A DNA stretch of 64,000 nucleotides, from the NCBI GenBank assembly GCA_006969745.1, contig CP030886.1, positions 2,329,234 to 2,393,233 on the forward strand, given 5' to 3'. The notes below the pieces were generated by a model that did not search any database, had not been told where the DNA came from, and saw nothing but the letters and a program-made list of their open reading frames with translations. How positions within the stretch are numbered: the first letter of the stretch is position 1; every line of letters starts with the position of its first letter. This document shows positions 56,489 to 64,000 of the stretch, in pieces. Origin of the DNA: Cytophagaceae bacterium. GTDB lineage: Bacteria > Bacteroidota > Bacteroidia > Cytophagales > Cyclobacteriaceae. The position numbers and the translations under genes were made by a program.

Positions 56489-59392
56489 ATGAACAATATT
56501 TTTAGACAATTTGCGGCCTTGTTCACATTTCTGGTAAGCACTGTTTTGCTAGCCCAACAAGGCATAATTAGAGGTACTGTAATTGAAGATACCTCAGGTG
56601 AACCACTTTACGGGGTAACGGTGGTAATCAAAGGCACTACCAACGGAGCCATAACGGATTTTGACGGGAAGTTTCAAATTAATGCAGCGCCAGGAACATA
56701 TGATGTTCAGGCTTCATTTGTTTCCTTTCAAACTGTATCGATTACTGATGTTTCTGTAGATACAGATGCTCCGACTGTGCTAAGTCAAATAAGACTGAAA
56801 GAGGATGTAGCCATGCTTGAAGAAGTGGTGGTCACAGCTGAAGTAATCAAAACAACGGAAGCCGCCTTAATGACTGTGAAAAGAAAGTCAGCGAGCTTAG
56901 TAGACGGTATTTCTTCCGCCAATTTTAAAAAGATCGGAGACTCGGATGCAGCTTCGGCTGTAAAACGAGTAACAGGTGTTTCTGTAGAAGGAGGAAAATA
57001 TGTGTACATCCGCGGAATAGGGGATAGATACACCAAAACTATGCTCAACACGATGGATATTCCTGGTCTCGACCCGGATAGAAACAGTTTACAGATTGAC
57101 ATCTTCCCTACCAATTTGATAGACAATATGATCGTCTACAAAACAGCAACTGCAGACCTTCCTGCAGATTTCACTGGTGGTGCAGTTAATATTGAAACCA
57201 AAGATTTTCCTGATGAGCGAATCATGGACGTTTCATTTGGGATTAGTGTTAATCCAAGCATGCACTTCAACAACGATTTCCTTACGCAAAATGCGAGCAG
57301 CACAGATTGGTTAGGATTTGACAATGGTCTACGCACACTTCCAGCGGGAGGTAGAAATCAAAACATTCCTTCACCTCTAAATTCTGAATACTCAAGAGCC
57401 CAAGTTGCTACTTTCAACGACTCTTTTAATAAACAAATGGGTGCTGAAGAAGCCACTAGTTTCATGGACTATAACTTAGGATTTACCTATGGAAATCAGA
57501 AAGAGCTTAAAAATGGAAATAAGTTAGGCTACATATTCTCCTCAACTTATAAGAGCACGACCACTCACTTTGATAATGTGGTTTATGGAGAGTATCAGAT
57601 TCTTGAAGGATTGGAAACAAACAATGAATTAATTCCTGCCACTATCCAATCGGGTACCGAGTCACAAAAGAGTGTGTTGCTAGGTGGTCTGGCAGGTGTA
57701 GCCTACAAAACCAATAACTCAAAATACAAGCTTAACTTCATGCGCTTGCAGAATAGCGACCGGCTTTCGGCACAGTTTACCATTTTGGACGACCCTCAGG
57801 ATCAGGCAATCGGAAAATCAGGTTTTTCAGGGAGCTCTGACAACCTTGAGTTTGCGCAAAGAGGCATTACCAATGTGTTAATGGCTGGGGAGCATCATTT
57901 TGGCGATAATACCTGGACATTAGATTGGAAGTTTTCTCCGACCTTCTCAAGTATTACTGAACCGGATGTAAGAAAGGCTGCATTCACAAATGAAGGATCA
58001 GCAATGACCATAAACGGTGGAGCTGCAGGATTTCCAACGCGAATCTGGAGATTTCTGGATGAAGTAAATTATAGTAGCAGAGTTGATGTTGCGAAGGATT
58101 CAAGAGTATTGGGAAGCGAAGCGACATTTAAAGCTGGCTTGAGCCATACCTTCAAGGAGCGAGATTACGAGATTTTGCAGTATCAACTTCAGTTTTTTGG
58201 TTCTCAGCCAACTTGGTCTGGTAATCCGGATGAGATTTTCCAGGAAGACAACCTATATCCGGCGCCTGGTGCAGGATACTTGCAGTCTGGGAATTCCACA
58301 CCTAATTCCAACGCATACAATTCCAATGTGAATTACATGGCAGGATACATTTCAGCTGAAGTTTCACCATTCCCAAAATTCAAATCCATCTTAGGCTTGA
58401 GATTGGAAAACTATCAGCAGAGACACACAGGACGTGATATTAGTTATGCACAATCCAATGGAAATGCTGGCAATAACCTGAATAATGATGTAGTGCTAGA
58501 TGCAATTGATTTATTCCCGTCAGCTAACCTTATCTATAACTTGACCGATAAGCAAAATTTGAGGTTTTCTGTATCGAGAACCATTGCTAGGCCTTCGTTC
58601 AAAGAATTATCCTTTGCACAGATTTTAGATCCGCTGAGTAACAGGACATTCAACGGTGGACTTTTCGCTTATCAAGGTGAATGGGATGGAAACCTAAGAG
58701 CTACTTACATAAACAACTTTGATCTAAGATGGGAGCTGTTCATGCCAAATGGCCAGCTGTTCTCGGTAAGTGCGTTCTATAAGACATTTAGCGATCCAAT
58801 AGAGCTCGTTAGAATTCGACAAGCACAAACTACAAACGAATTTCAACCTAGAAATGTAGGTGATGGAACTTTGATGGGAATTGAAGTAGAAGTAAGAAAG
58901 TCACTTGAAATTTTATCTCAGAGTCTCAGCAACTTCACATGGATAACCAACATAACATTGGCCAAAACGCAGTTGGAAATGTCAGAAATTGAGTTTGATG
59001 CCAGGAATGACTTCAGGAAATCAGGGCAAGAAATCACAAACGATAGAGAGATGGCAGGCCAGGCTCCATATGTAATAAATGCAGGTGTTGCTTATGAGAA
59101 TTATGAGACAGGAATTGATGCTGGTTTATATTACAATGTTCAAGGTAAAACACTCACCGTAGTTGGTGGTGGACTATTCCCGGATGTTTACTCTGAGCCA
59201 TTCCATAGCTTGAATTTTAATGTCAATAAAAGCTTCGGCAGCAAGGATAATATCGGGGTGAACTTTAGCGTAAATAACATCTTGAATGATGACAGAGAAG
59301 AATTCTACAATGGCTTCAATGCTACACCTCAATTCTTCTCAAGAAGATCTCCAGGTAGATCCTTCAGTGTTGGAGTGAGCTATGCATTCTAA
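56489..59392 (+). CDS. TonB-dependent receptor with CarboxypepD-like domain
   Basis: A 967-residue outer-membrane receptor: signal peptide (FTFLVSTVLLA), a carboxypeptidase-regulatory-like beta domain (about 25-110, GIIRGTVIEDTSGEPLYGVT), a plug (about 120-250, with GKYVYIRGIGDRYTKTMLNT and IDNMIVYKTATADLPADFTG) and a long beta barrel ending in SFSVGVSYAF. The plug's ERGIGDRY-like segment is a TonB family trait seen in the group linked with large or hydrophobic ligands in Bacteroidota and Caulobacter. No SusD partner. It probably works with the preceding lipoprotein. Ligand cannot be named. Confidence 0.88.
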   Translation: MNNIFRQFAALFTFLVSTVLLAQQGIIRGTVIEDTSGEPLYGVTVVIKGTTNGAITDFDGKFQINAAPGTYDVQASFVSFQTVSITDVSVDTDAPTVLSQIRLKEDVAMLEEVVVTAEVIKTTEAALMTVKRKSASLVDGISSANFKKIGDSDAASAVKRVTGVSVEGGKYVYIRGIGDRYTKTMLNTMDIPGLDPDRNSLQIDIFPTNLIDNMIVYKTATADLPADFTGGAVNIETKDFPDERIMDVSFGISVNPSMHFNNDFLTQNASSTDWLGFDNGLRTLPAGGRNQNIPSPLNSEYSRAQVATFNDSFNKQMGAEEATSFMDYNLGFTYGNQKELKNGNKLGYIFSSTYKSTTTHFDNVVYGEYQILEGLETNNELIPATIQSGTESQKSVLLGGLAGVAYKTNNSKYKLNFMRLQNSDRLSAQFTILDDPQDQAIGKSGFSGSSDNLEFAQRGITNVLMAGEHHFGDNTWTLDWKFSPTFSSITEPDVRKAAFTNEGSAMTINGGAAGFPTRIWRFLDEVNYSSRVDVAKDSRVLGSEATFKAGLSHTFKERDYEILQYQLQFFGSQPTWSGNPDEIFQEDNLYPAPGAGYLQSGNSTPNSNAYNSNVNYMAGYISAEVSPFPKFKSILGLRLENYQQRHTGRDISYAQSNGNAGNNLNNDVVLDAIDLFPSANLIYNLTDKQNLRFSVSRTIARPSFKELSFAQILDPLSNRTFNGGLFAYQGEWDGNLRATYINNFDLRWELFMPNGQLFSVSAFYKTFSDPIELVRIRQAQTTNEFQPRNVGDGTLMGIEVEVRKSLEILSQSLSNFTWITNITLAKTQLEMSEIEFDARNDFRKSGQEITNDREMAGQAPYVINAGVAYENYETGIDAGLYYNVQGKTLTVVGGGLFPDVYSEPFHSLNFNVNKSFGSKDNIGVNFSVNNILNDDREEFYNGFNATPQFFSRRSPGRSFSVGVSYAF

Positions 59393-59415
59393 AAATAAGG
59401 TTCGATAAAATAAAA

Positions 59416-59442
59416 GAGCCCTCTTTGCGGAGGGCTTTTTTA
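59416..59442 (+). terminator. Terminator of the TonB receptor gene
   Basis: Arms GCCCTC (59418-59423) and GAGGGC (59430-59435), loop TTTGCG, then a run of T. Confidence 0.85.
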
Positions 59443-59468
59443 TTGCTTTCACTTAAGTAAATCGAGGC

Positions 59469-60044
59469 TCAGCTTTTCTCTATTTTCTTGATTCGTTCCT
59501 TTAATTTCTGATTCTCATCTTCCAGGTCAGTAATTTGTTTGAGCAAATCCTGTTGTTTACTTTCCAATATCGCTTCCCGATACTCATTGCTCAATTTTTC
59601 AGATTTTGTCTGATTTTCTTCAATTTGTGCAAGAAGATCATTTATATAAAATTTCTTTTTGAAATCGAGGATCATGGTAAGTGCTTGGTCCTTGTAAGTA
59701 CCGCTTTCCAAGCCGAGAAAAAACTGAGTGCCACCCTTGCCATCAGTAGTTTGTGTATAAATCTCTAAATCAACATTTCCATCTGTTCCTTCAGATGGTA
59801 CGGTCACCTTGTAGTAAGTCTTCATATTGAGCGGACTGCCAAATTCCCTGGCAAACTTCCACCACCCTTTTCTTACCTCCTCACGAGCAAAATCAAAACT
59901 TGTCGTATAACCAGTTAATGACTTACCTTCCAGTGTCAACTGCGACGGAGCAGCCTTTGGAGAATACTTTTTTTGTGCGAAAGTCAACGATAATACGAAC
60001 AAAAGAACGTATCCAAGAGTATGTTTATAAACGAAATTTCTCAT
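59469..60044 (-). CDS. Exported protein with a C-terminal coiled coil, function unknown
   Basis: A 191-residue protein starting MRNFVYKHTLGYVLLFVLSL with signal peptide ending TFAQ. A small beta-rich domain (about 45-130: SQLTLEGKSLTGYTTSFDFA ... YYKVTVPSEGTDGNVDLEIY) is followed by a Glu/Lys-rich coiled coil to the end (DLLKQITDLEDENQKLKERI). No family known to me. The frame extends upstream to 60140, but the ATG at 60044 heads a proper signal peptide. Its start codon overlaps the start codon of the divergent epimerase gene (CATG). A -7 element TAGATTTG on the minus strand (60053-60060) lies inside the neighbour's coding region. Confidence 0.8.
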   Translation of the reverse strand: MRNFVYKHTLGYVLLFVLSLTFAQKKYSPKAAPSQLTLEGKSLTGYTTSFDFAREEVRKGWWKFAREFGSPLNMKTYYKVTVPSEGTDGNVDLEIYTQTTDGKGGTQFFLGLESGTYKDQALTMILDFKKKFYINDLLAQIEENQTKSEKLSNEYREAILESKQQDLLKQITDLEDENQKLKERIKKIEKS

Positions 60045-60969
60045 GTCTTCAACAAATCTAAACGACCCAATCAAAACGGTACTTATCACAGGAGGAACCG
60101 GTCTAGTAGGAGGAGAGCTAAGCAAGCTGCTCACTTCCAAAGGATATAAAGTAACACACCTGTCAAGGAACCCAACGCAAAAACACTACCAGACATTCTA
60201 TTGGGATATCAAAAAAGATGAAATTGACGATGAAGCTATCACATCTGCCGATGCAATTATCCACCTGGCCGGAGCAGGCGTATCAGATAAGAGATGGAGC
60301 GAAGACTGGAAAAAAGAGATCTACAACAGCCGAATTGACTCTACACGCTTATTAAAAAACAAAGTAGCTGAGCTTAATCCCAAACTAGAGCATTTTGTAT
60401 CCGCATCAGCCATTGGTTACTATGGATGGGACACCGGGCATAAACTGGTAGATGAAAGCTCTTCGAAAGGAACAGGATTCTTGGCAGATGTTGTAGAAGA
60501 CTGGGAAAAGGAGGTGGACACCATTGAGCAACTAAATATCAAAGTATCAAAAGTGAGGATAGGAATTGTATTGAGCGGAAAGGGTGGAGCGCTGGTGGAA
60601 TTAATGAAACCAATCAAATATTGGGTGGGTGCGCCATTGGCACCTGGCAATCAATACATGAGCTGGATTCATATTCAGGATTTATGCGGGATTTTTGTAC
60701 ATGCACTCCAAAATTCAAAAGGTGATGTTTACAATGGGGTGGCTCCAAATCCTCGTACCAACAAAGAATTTACGAAGGAAGTAGCATCTGTACTGAAAAA
60801 ACCCCTTTGGCTGCCGAATGTTCCTAAATTTGCGCTCCGGTTGATAGTAGGGGAAATGGCAGATATATTAGTAGGTGGCAATAAAGTTTCCAGCAAAAAA
60901 GTAGAAGACGCTGGATTTAATTTTCAGTTTGCAACGTTAGATCATGCGCTGCAAGATTTACTACACTAG
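60043..60969 (+). CDS. TIGR01777-family NAD-dependent epimerase-like protein
   Basis: A 308-residue extended SDR protein: TVLITGGTGLVGGELSKLL (nucleotide-binding motif), DAIIHLAGAGVSDKRWSEDW, FVSASAIGYYGWD with the Tyr-containing catalytic region, and the C-terminal DUF1731 block (FALRLIVGEMADILVGGNKV). Members (YfcH, SulA-related epimerase) are widespread but their substrate is unknown. ATG at 60043 overlaps the divergent gene's start. It lies 3 bp before the LOG gene, so the two form an operon with uvrA close behind. Confidence 0.89.
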   Translation: MSSTNLNDPIKTVLITGGTGLVGGELSKLLTSKGYKVTHLSRNPTQKHYQTFYWDIKKDEIDDEAITSADAIIHLAGAGVSDKRWSEDWKKEIYNSRIDSTRLLKNKVAELNPKLEHFVSASAIGYYGWDTGHKLVDESSSKGTGFLADVVEDWEKEVDTIEQLNIKVSKVRIGIVLSGKGGALVELMKPIKYWVGAPLAPGNQYMSWIHIQDLCGIFVHALQNSKGDVYNGVAPNPRTNKEFTKEVASVLKKPLWLPNVPKFALRLIVGEMADILVGGNKVSSKKVEDAGFNFQFATLDHALQDLLH

Positions 60970-60972
60970 ACA

Positions 60973-61704
60973 ATGGAAGAAAAGAAAAATATTAGCAAGG
61001 AGGAGGAAGCACGTATACTCGATGCCTTCAAAGAGAGAAATTGGAATGAGATCAAGAGCGCTGACTCGTGGGTGATTTTCAAAGTGATGGGAGAGTTTGT
61101 TCAGGGATTTGAGAAAATGGCCAAAATCGGCCCATGTGTTTCAATATTTGGATCGGCCCGTACTCAGCCAGACAATAAATACTACAAGATGGCAGAAGAG
61201 ATTGCTGCTAAAGTGGTTCGTCATGGCTATGGAGTCATCACCGGAGGAGGCCCCGGTATTATGGAAGCGGGGAACAAAGGAGCCAATGCACAAGGTGGAA
61301 AGTCAGTAGGGCTCAACATCGATCTTCCATTTGAGCAAAGCAACAACATCTATATAGACATTGACAAAAGCATCGATTTTGATTACTTCTTTGTGCGCAA
61401 AGTGATGTTTGTGAAATACGCACAAGGCTTCATAGTTCTACCCGGAGGGTTCGGAACAATGGATGAACTTTTCGAAGCATTGACGCTTATTCAAACAAAG
61501 AAAATCGGCCAATTTCCAATAGTTTTAGTAGGACGAGAATATTGGTCTGGACTCGTAGACTGGTTGAAAAAAACAATGTTGGAAATGGAAGGAAACATCA
61601 GTCCAGCAGATCTTGATCTATTCAATGTAGTAGATACAGCAACAGAAGCGGTGGAAGTCATTGACGAATTCTATAGCAAATACAACCTAAGTCCAAACTT
61701 CTAA
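60973..61704 (+). CDS. LOG-family protein (cytokinin riboside monophosphate hydrolase-like)
   Basis: A 243-residue Rossmann-fold protein of the TIGR00730 group: VSIFGSARTQPDNKYYKMAE, YGVITGGGPGIMEAGNKGA and the signature PGGFGTMDELFEALTLIQT. These motifs define phosphoribohydrolases that split nucleoside monophosphates (cytokinin-activating LOG, or PpnN in E. coli). They were formerly called lysine decarboxylases, for which there is no support. The N-terminal helical extension (about 45 residues) fits the type II subset. It is 3 bp after the epimerase gene and 15 bp before uvrA. Confidence 0.9.
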   Translation: MEEKKNISKEEEARILDAFKERNWNEIKSADSWVIFKVMGEFVQGFEKMAKIGPCVSIFGSARTQPDNKYYKMAEEIAAKVVRHGYGVITGGGPGIMEAGNKGANAQGGKSVGLNIDLPFEQSNNIYIDIDKSIDFDYFFVRKVMFVKYAQGFIVLPGGFGTMDELFEALTLIQTKKIGQFPIVLVGREYWSGLVDWLKKTMLEMEGNISPADLDLFNVVDTATEAVEVIDEFYSKYNLSPNF

Positions 61705-61719
61705 CTACCAAAAAAAGCA

Positions 61720-64000
61720 TTGAAGAAGCGAGAGGAAGTCATAGAGATCATAGGTGCGCGAGAGCACAACCTTAAGAATATCGACGTGACCTTGCCACGC
61801 AATAAACTGATTGTAATTACAGGAATCAGTGGTAGTGGTAAGTCATCGCTTGCATTCGATACCATCTATGCTGAAGGCCAGCGGAGATATATGGAAAGCT
61901 TCAGTGCCTACGCCAGAGCGTTCATCGGAGATATGGAACGCCCAGATGTAGACAAGATCGATGGTTTGAGCCCCGTTATTTCAATAGAGCAAAAGACGAC
62001 CTCCAGAAATCCAAGATCCACAGTGGGGACAGTCACTGAGATATATGATTTCTTTAGATTGCTCTACGCAAGAGCCGGCGAAGCTTATTCCTACCTATCG
62101 GGAAAGAAAATGACACGACAGTCTGAAGATCAAATCATTGATATGATCCTCAAAAATTATGAAGGACAAAAACTCATATTGTTAGCTCCTGTCGTAAAAG
62201 GAAGGAAGGGCCACTATCGCGAGCTTTTTGTTCAAATACGCAAACTAGGGTTCACAAAAGTAAGAGTGGACGGTGAAGTGCAAGACCTGGCTCCAAAAAT
62301 GCAGGTAGACAGGTATAAGACACATGACATAGAGATAGTCACAGATCGTATCAAAGTTTCAGATAAAGATAGAAAACGCGTCAGGGAATCAGTAAATACT
62401 TCACTCAGACATGGAGATGGGGTGATGATGATTCAGAAAGAGGACGGAGCAACTGCACACTTCTCCAAAAACCTCATGGATCCGGAAACGGGACTCGCAT
62501 ACGATGATCCCGCACCAAACACCTTCTCTTTTAACTCACCATACGGTGCCTGCCAAGAATGTAACGGACTGGGGATTATTGAAGAAATTTCTAGAGAATC
62601 AGTAATCCCGGATGAATCGCTCAGCATCAGTAGAGGTGGTATCGCGCCACTCGGCGAATACCGGGACATTTGGATATTCAAGAAAATTGAAGCCATCCTA
62701 AAGAGAAATAAAGTCAATCTTTCTACACCGATAAGTAAAATTCCCAAAGAAATTATTGACGTATTGTTATACGGAGATAGTGTCCCTGTAGCTGTTAGCT
62801 CGGTGAAGTACCCCGGAACAGATTGGCACACCAAATTTGAAGGGATCATTAATTTCCTGGAAAAGCAAAAAGATGGTGGATCTGAGAAAATCCAATCTTG
62901 GGTTAAAGAATTCACAGACACCAGGACCTGCCCTACCTGCGATGGCTACCGTTTAAAGAGAGAAGCTCTCCATTATAAAATCGCTGATAGACACATAGGT
63001 GAACTTGCAGAAATGGATATCAATTCGCTCAATGAATGGATTGAAGACATTGAAGAAAAATTGAACGAGCGACAGCTTCTTATTGCTACAGAAGTATTAA
63101 AAGAACTAAGAAAACGTATTGGATTCCTATTAGATGTAGGATTGGATTATCTAAATCTAAATCGTCCGCTTAAGACACTTTCGGGAGGGGAAGCTCAGAG
63201 GATAAGGCTGGCAACTCAAATTGGAACTCAGCTGGTGAATGTGCTTTATATACTGGACGAGCCGAGCATCGGATTGCATCAAAGGGATAATGTTAAGTTA
63301 ATTCAAGCCCTCAAAGATTTAAGAGATCTTGGCAATACTGTCATTGTGGTTGAGCATGACAAAGACATGATGCTTGAATCGGATGAGGTGGTGGATATTG
63401 GGCCGGGCGCAGGTAGGCATGGTGGTCAGATTGTAGCGAAGGGAACACCACAAGAGTTTTTAAAGCTGGGTAGCTCTACAGCAGACTATCTCAATGGCAA
63501 AAGGAAAATTGAGATCCCCGCCAAGCGAAGAGCAACCAATGGGAAATGGCTTGAGCTATATGGCGCTACAGGGCATAATCTTAAAAATGTAGACCTGAAG
63601 TTACCACTGGGCAATTTGATTCTGGTTACCGGTGTTTCCGGAAGTGGCAAATCAACACTCATTCACGAGACATTGTATCCACTTATAAGAAAGCACTTAT
63701 ACAAAAGCCGACAGGAGCCGCTGCCTTTTAAGAAGGTGAAAGGGGTTGATCTTTTTGATAAAGTAATCGAGGTAGATCAGTCGCCAATAGGACGAACTCC
63801 AAGATCAAACCCTGCTACATATACGGGGGTATTTTCTGAAATAAGAAGCCTTTTTGCCCAGCTTCCAGAAGCCAAAATAAGAGGATATAAACCTGGTCGT
63901 TTTTCTTTCAACGTAAAAGGCGGAAGATGCGAAACATGTGGAGGAGGAGGCATGCGTCTGATTGAAATGGATTTCCTGCCAGACGTGCATGTTCCTTGCG
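61720..64000 (+). CDS. uvrA: Excinuclease ABC subunit A, N-terminal part (runs off right edge)
   Basis: Damage-recognition ATPase of nucleotide excision repair. About 760 of ~940 residues are present. Readable features: first Walker A VITGISGSGKSSLAFDT, first zinc module CQECNGLG ... CPTCDGYRL, ABC signature TLSGGEAQRIRLATQIG, Walker B YILDEPSIGLHQRD, second Walker A VTGVSGSGKSTLIHE, and the second zinc module starting at GGRCETCGGGG when the window ends. The start is a TTG at 61720 ((M)KKREEVIEIIGAREHNLKN); no in-frame ATG gives a full N-terminus. Confidence 0.94.
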   Translation, partial: MKKREEVIEIIGAREHNLKNIDVTLPRNKLIVITGISGSGKSSLAFDTIYAEGQRRYMESFSAYARAFIGDMERPDVDKIDGLSPVISIEQKTTSRNPRSTVGTVTEIYDFFRLLYARAGEAYSYLSGKKMTRQSEDQIIDMILKNYEGQKLILLAPVVKGRKGHYRELFVQIRKLGFTKVRVDGEVQDLAPKMQVDRYKTHDIEIVTDRIKVSDKDRKRVRESVNTSLRHGDGVMMIQKEDGATAHFSKNLMDPETGLAYDDPAPNTFSFNSPYGACQECNGLGIIEEISRESVIPDESLSISRGGIAPLGEYRDIWIFKKIEAILKRNKVNLSTPISKIPKEIIDVLLYGDSVPVAVSSVKYPGTDWHTKFEGIINFLEKQKDGGSEKIQSWVKEFTDTRTCPTCDGYRLKREALHYKIADRHIGELAEMDINSLNEWIEDIEEKLNERQLLIATEVLKELRKRIGFLLDVGLDYLNLNRPLKTLSGGEAQRIRLATQIGTQLVNVLYILDEPSIGLHQRDNVKLIQALKDLRDLGNTVIVVEHDKDMMLESDEVVDIGPGAGRHGGQIVAKGTPQEFLKLGSSTADYLNGKRKIEIPAKRRATNGKWLELYGATGHNLKNVDLKLPLGNLILVTGVSGSGKSTLIHETLYPLIRKHLYKSRQEPLPFKKVKGVDLFDKVIEVDQSPIGRTPRSNPATYTGVFSEIRSLFAQLPEAKIRGYKPGRFSFNVKGGRCETCGGGGMRLIEMDFLPDVHVPC

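Noticed and set aside
60973..61704. Lysine decarboxylase
   Set aside because: The old family label is based on a misannotation; the PGGxGTxxE signature defines LOG-type phosphoribohydrolases.
1..64000. IS elements, prophage, CRISPR arrays or rRNA genes
   Set aside because: No transposase, phage structural gene, regular repeat-spacer array or rRNA sequence was seen; the only integrase-like gene is the housekeeping xerC.

Overview
The window looks like a chromosomal segment of a Bacteroidota bacterium, most likely a marine Cytophagales-type organism. Supporting signs are many promoters of the TAnnTTTG (-7) / TTG (-33) type, almost no Shine-Dalgarno sequences, two long TonB-dependent receptors with carboxypeptidase-like N-terminal domains, lipoproteins with short lipoboxes, a GlsB/GlsA-type lipid acyltransferase pair, and imelysin/DUF4856/HTTM genes. 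The genus is my inference; phylum level is well supported. No IS element, prophage, rRNA operon or CRISPR array was seen.

Layout. 1-8.7 kb: mostly minus-strand housekeeping genes (ileS cut by the left edge, an MMPL/RND exporter, dgt, an MtfA-type peptidase, glyS) plus a small C2-like protein. 8.9-16.8 kb: a SulP transporter, DUF547 protein, ugd, an acyl-CoA dehydrogenase, the rpsU-xerC-hpf cluster and a small lipoprotein. 16.8-18.3 kb: two thioredoxin-fold proteins, then a 389-bp AT-rich spacer with exact DnaA boxes that is a candidate replication origin. 18.3-24.3 kb: ClC channel, map, a SPOR protein, fumC, a LuxR-type regulator and a hotdog thioesterase. 24.4-32.6 kb: a probable iron-uptake and storage region (DUF4856 lipoprotein, imelysin, HTTM protein, TonB receptor, CxxCH lipoprotein, two small proteins, ferritin) tied together by four copies of the palindrome TTTAGAnnnnnTCTAAA, which also precedes the LuxR-type regulator. 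32.6-40 kb: two cell-wall enzymes, a SpoU methyltransferase, mutS, a hidden 56-codon gene and a DUF2911/TPR protein. 40-40.7 kb: tRNA-Gly, a broken 5' half of tRNA-Leu, a GIY-YIG nuclease gene and an intact tRNA-Leu.

40.75-47.5 kb holds the most unusual locus: five overlapping genes encoding a methyltransferase-like/adenylation fusion, an adenylation enzyme fused to an acyl carrier protein, a membrane-anchored SGNH protein, an MBOAT acyltransferase and a 46-residue membrane microprotein. These match, part for part, DltA+DltC, DltD, DltB and DltX of the Gram-positive D-alanylation pathway. I propose a Dlt-like envelope acylation system in a Gram-negative phylum, with an extra adenylation module of unknown substrate.

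47.5-64 kb: the GlsB/GlsA-like pair, a DUF4230 protein, an arsenic operon (aquaglyceroporin, arsR, VOC protein, ArsI-like lyase, arsC-like) with the same palindrome before three of its start codons, NDH-2, MoxR ATPase, a beta-helix-like lipoprotein paired with a TonB receptor, a small secreted protein diverging from a TIGR01777 epimerase with overlapping start codons, a LOG-family protein, and uvrA cut by the right edge. Four REP-like inverted repeats with GTCA...TGAC ends are scattered at 26.9, 27.8, 31.3 and 35.7 kb, one of them in frame inside a gene.
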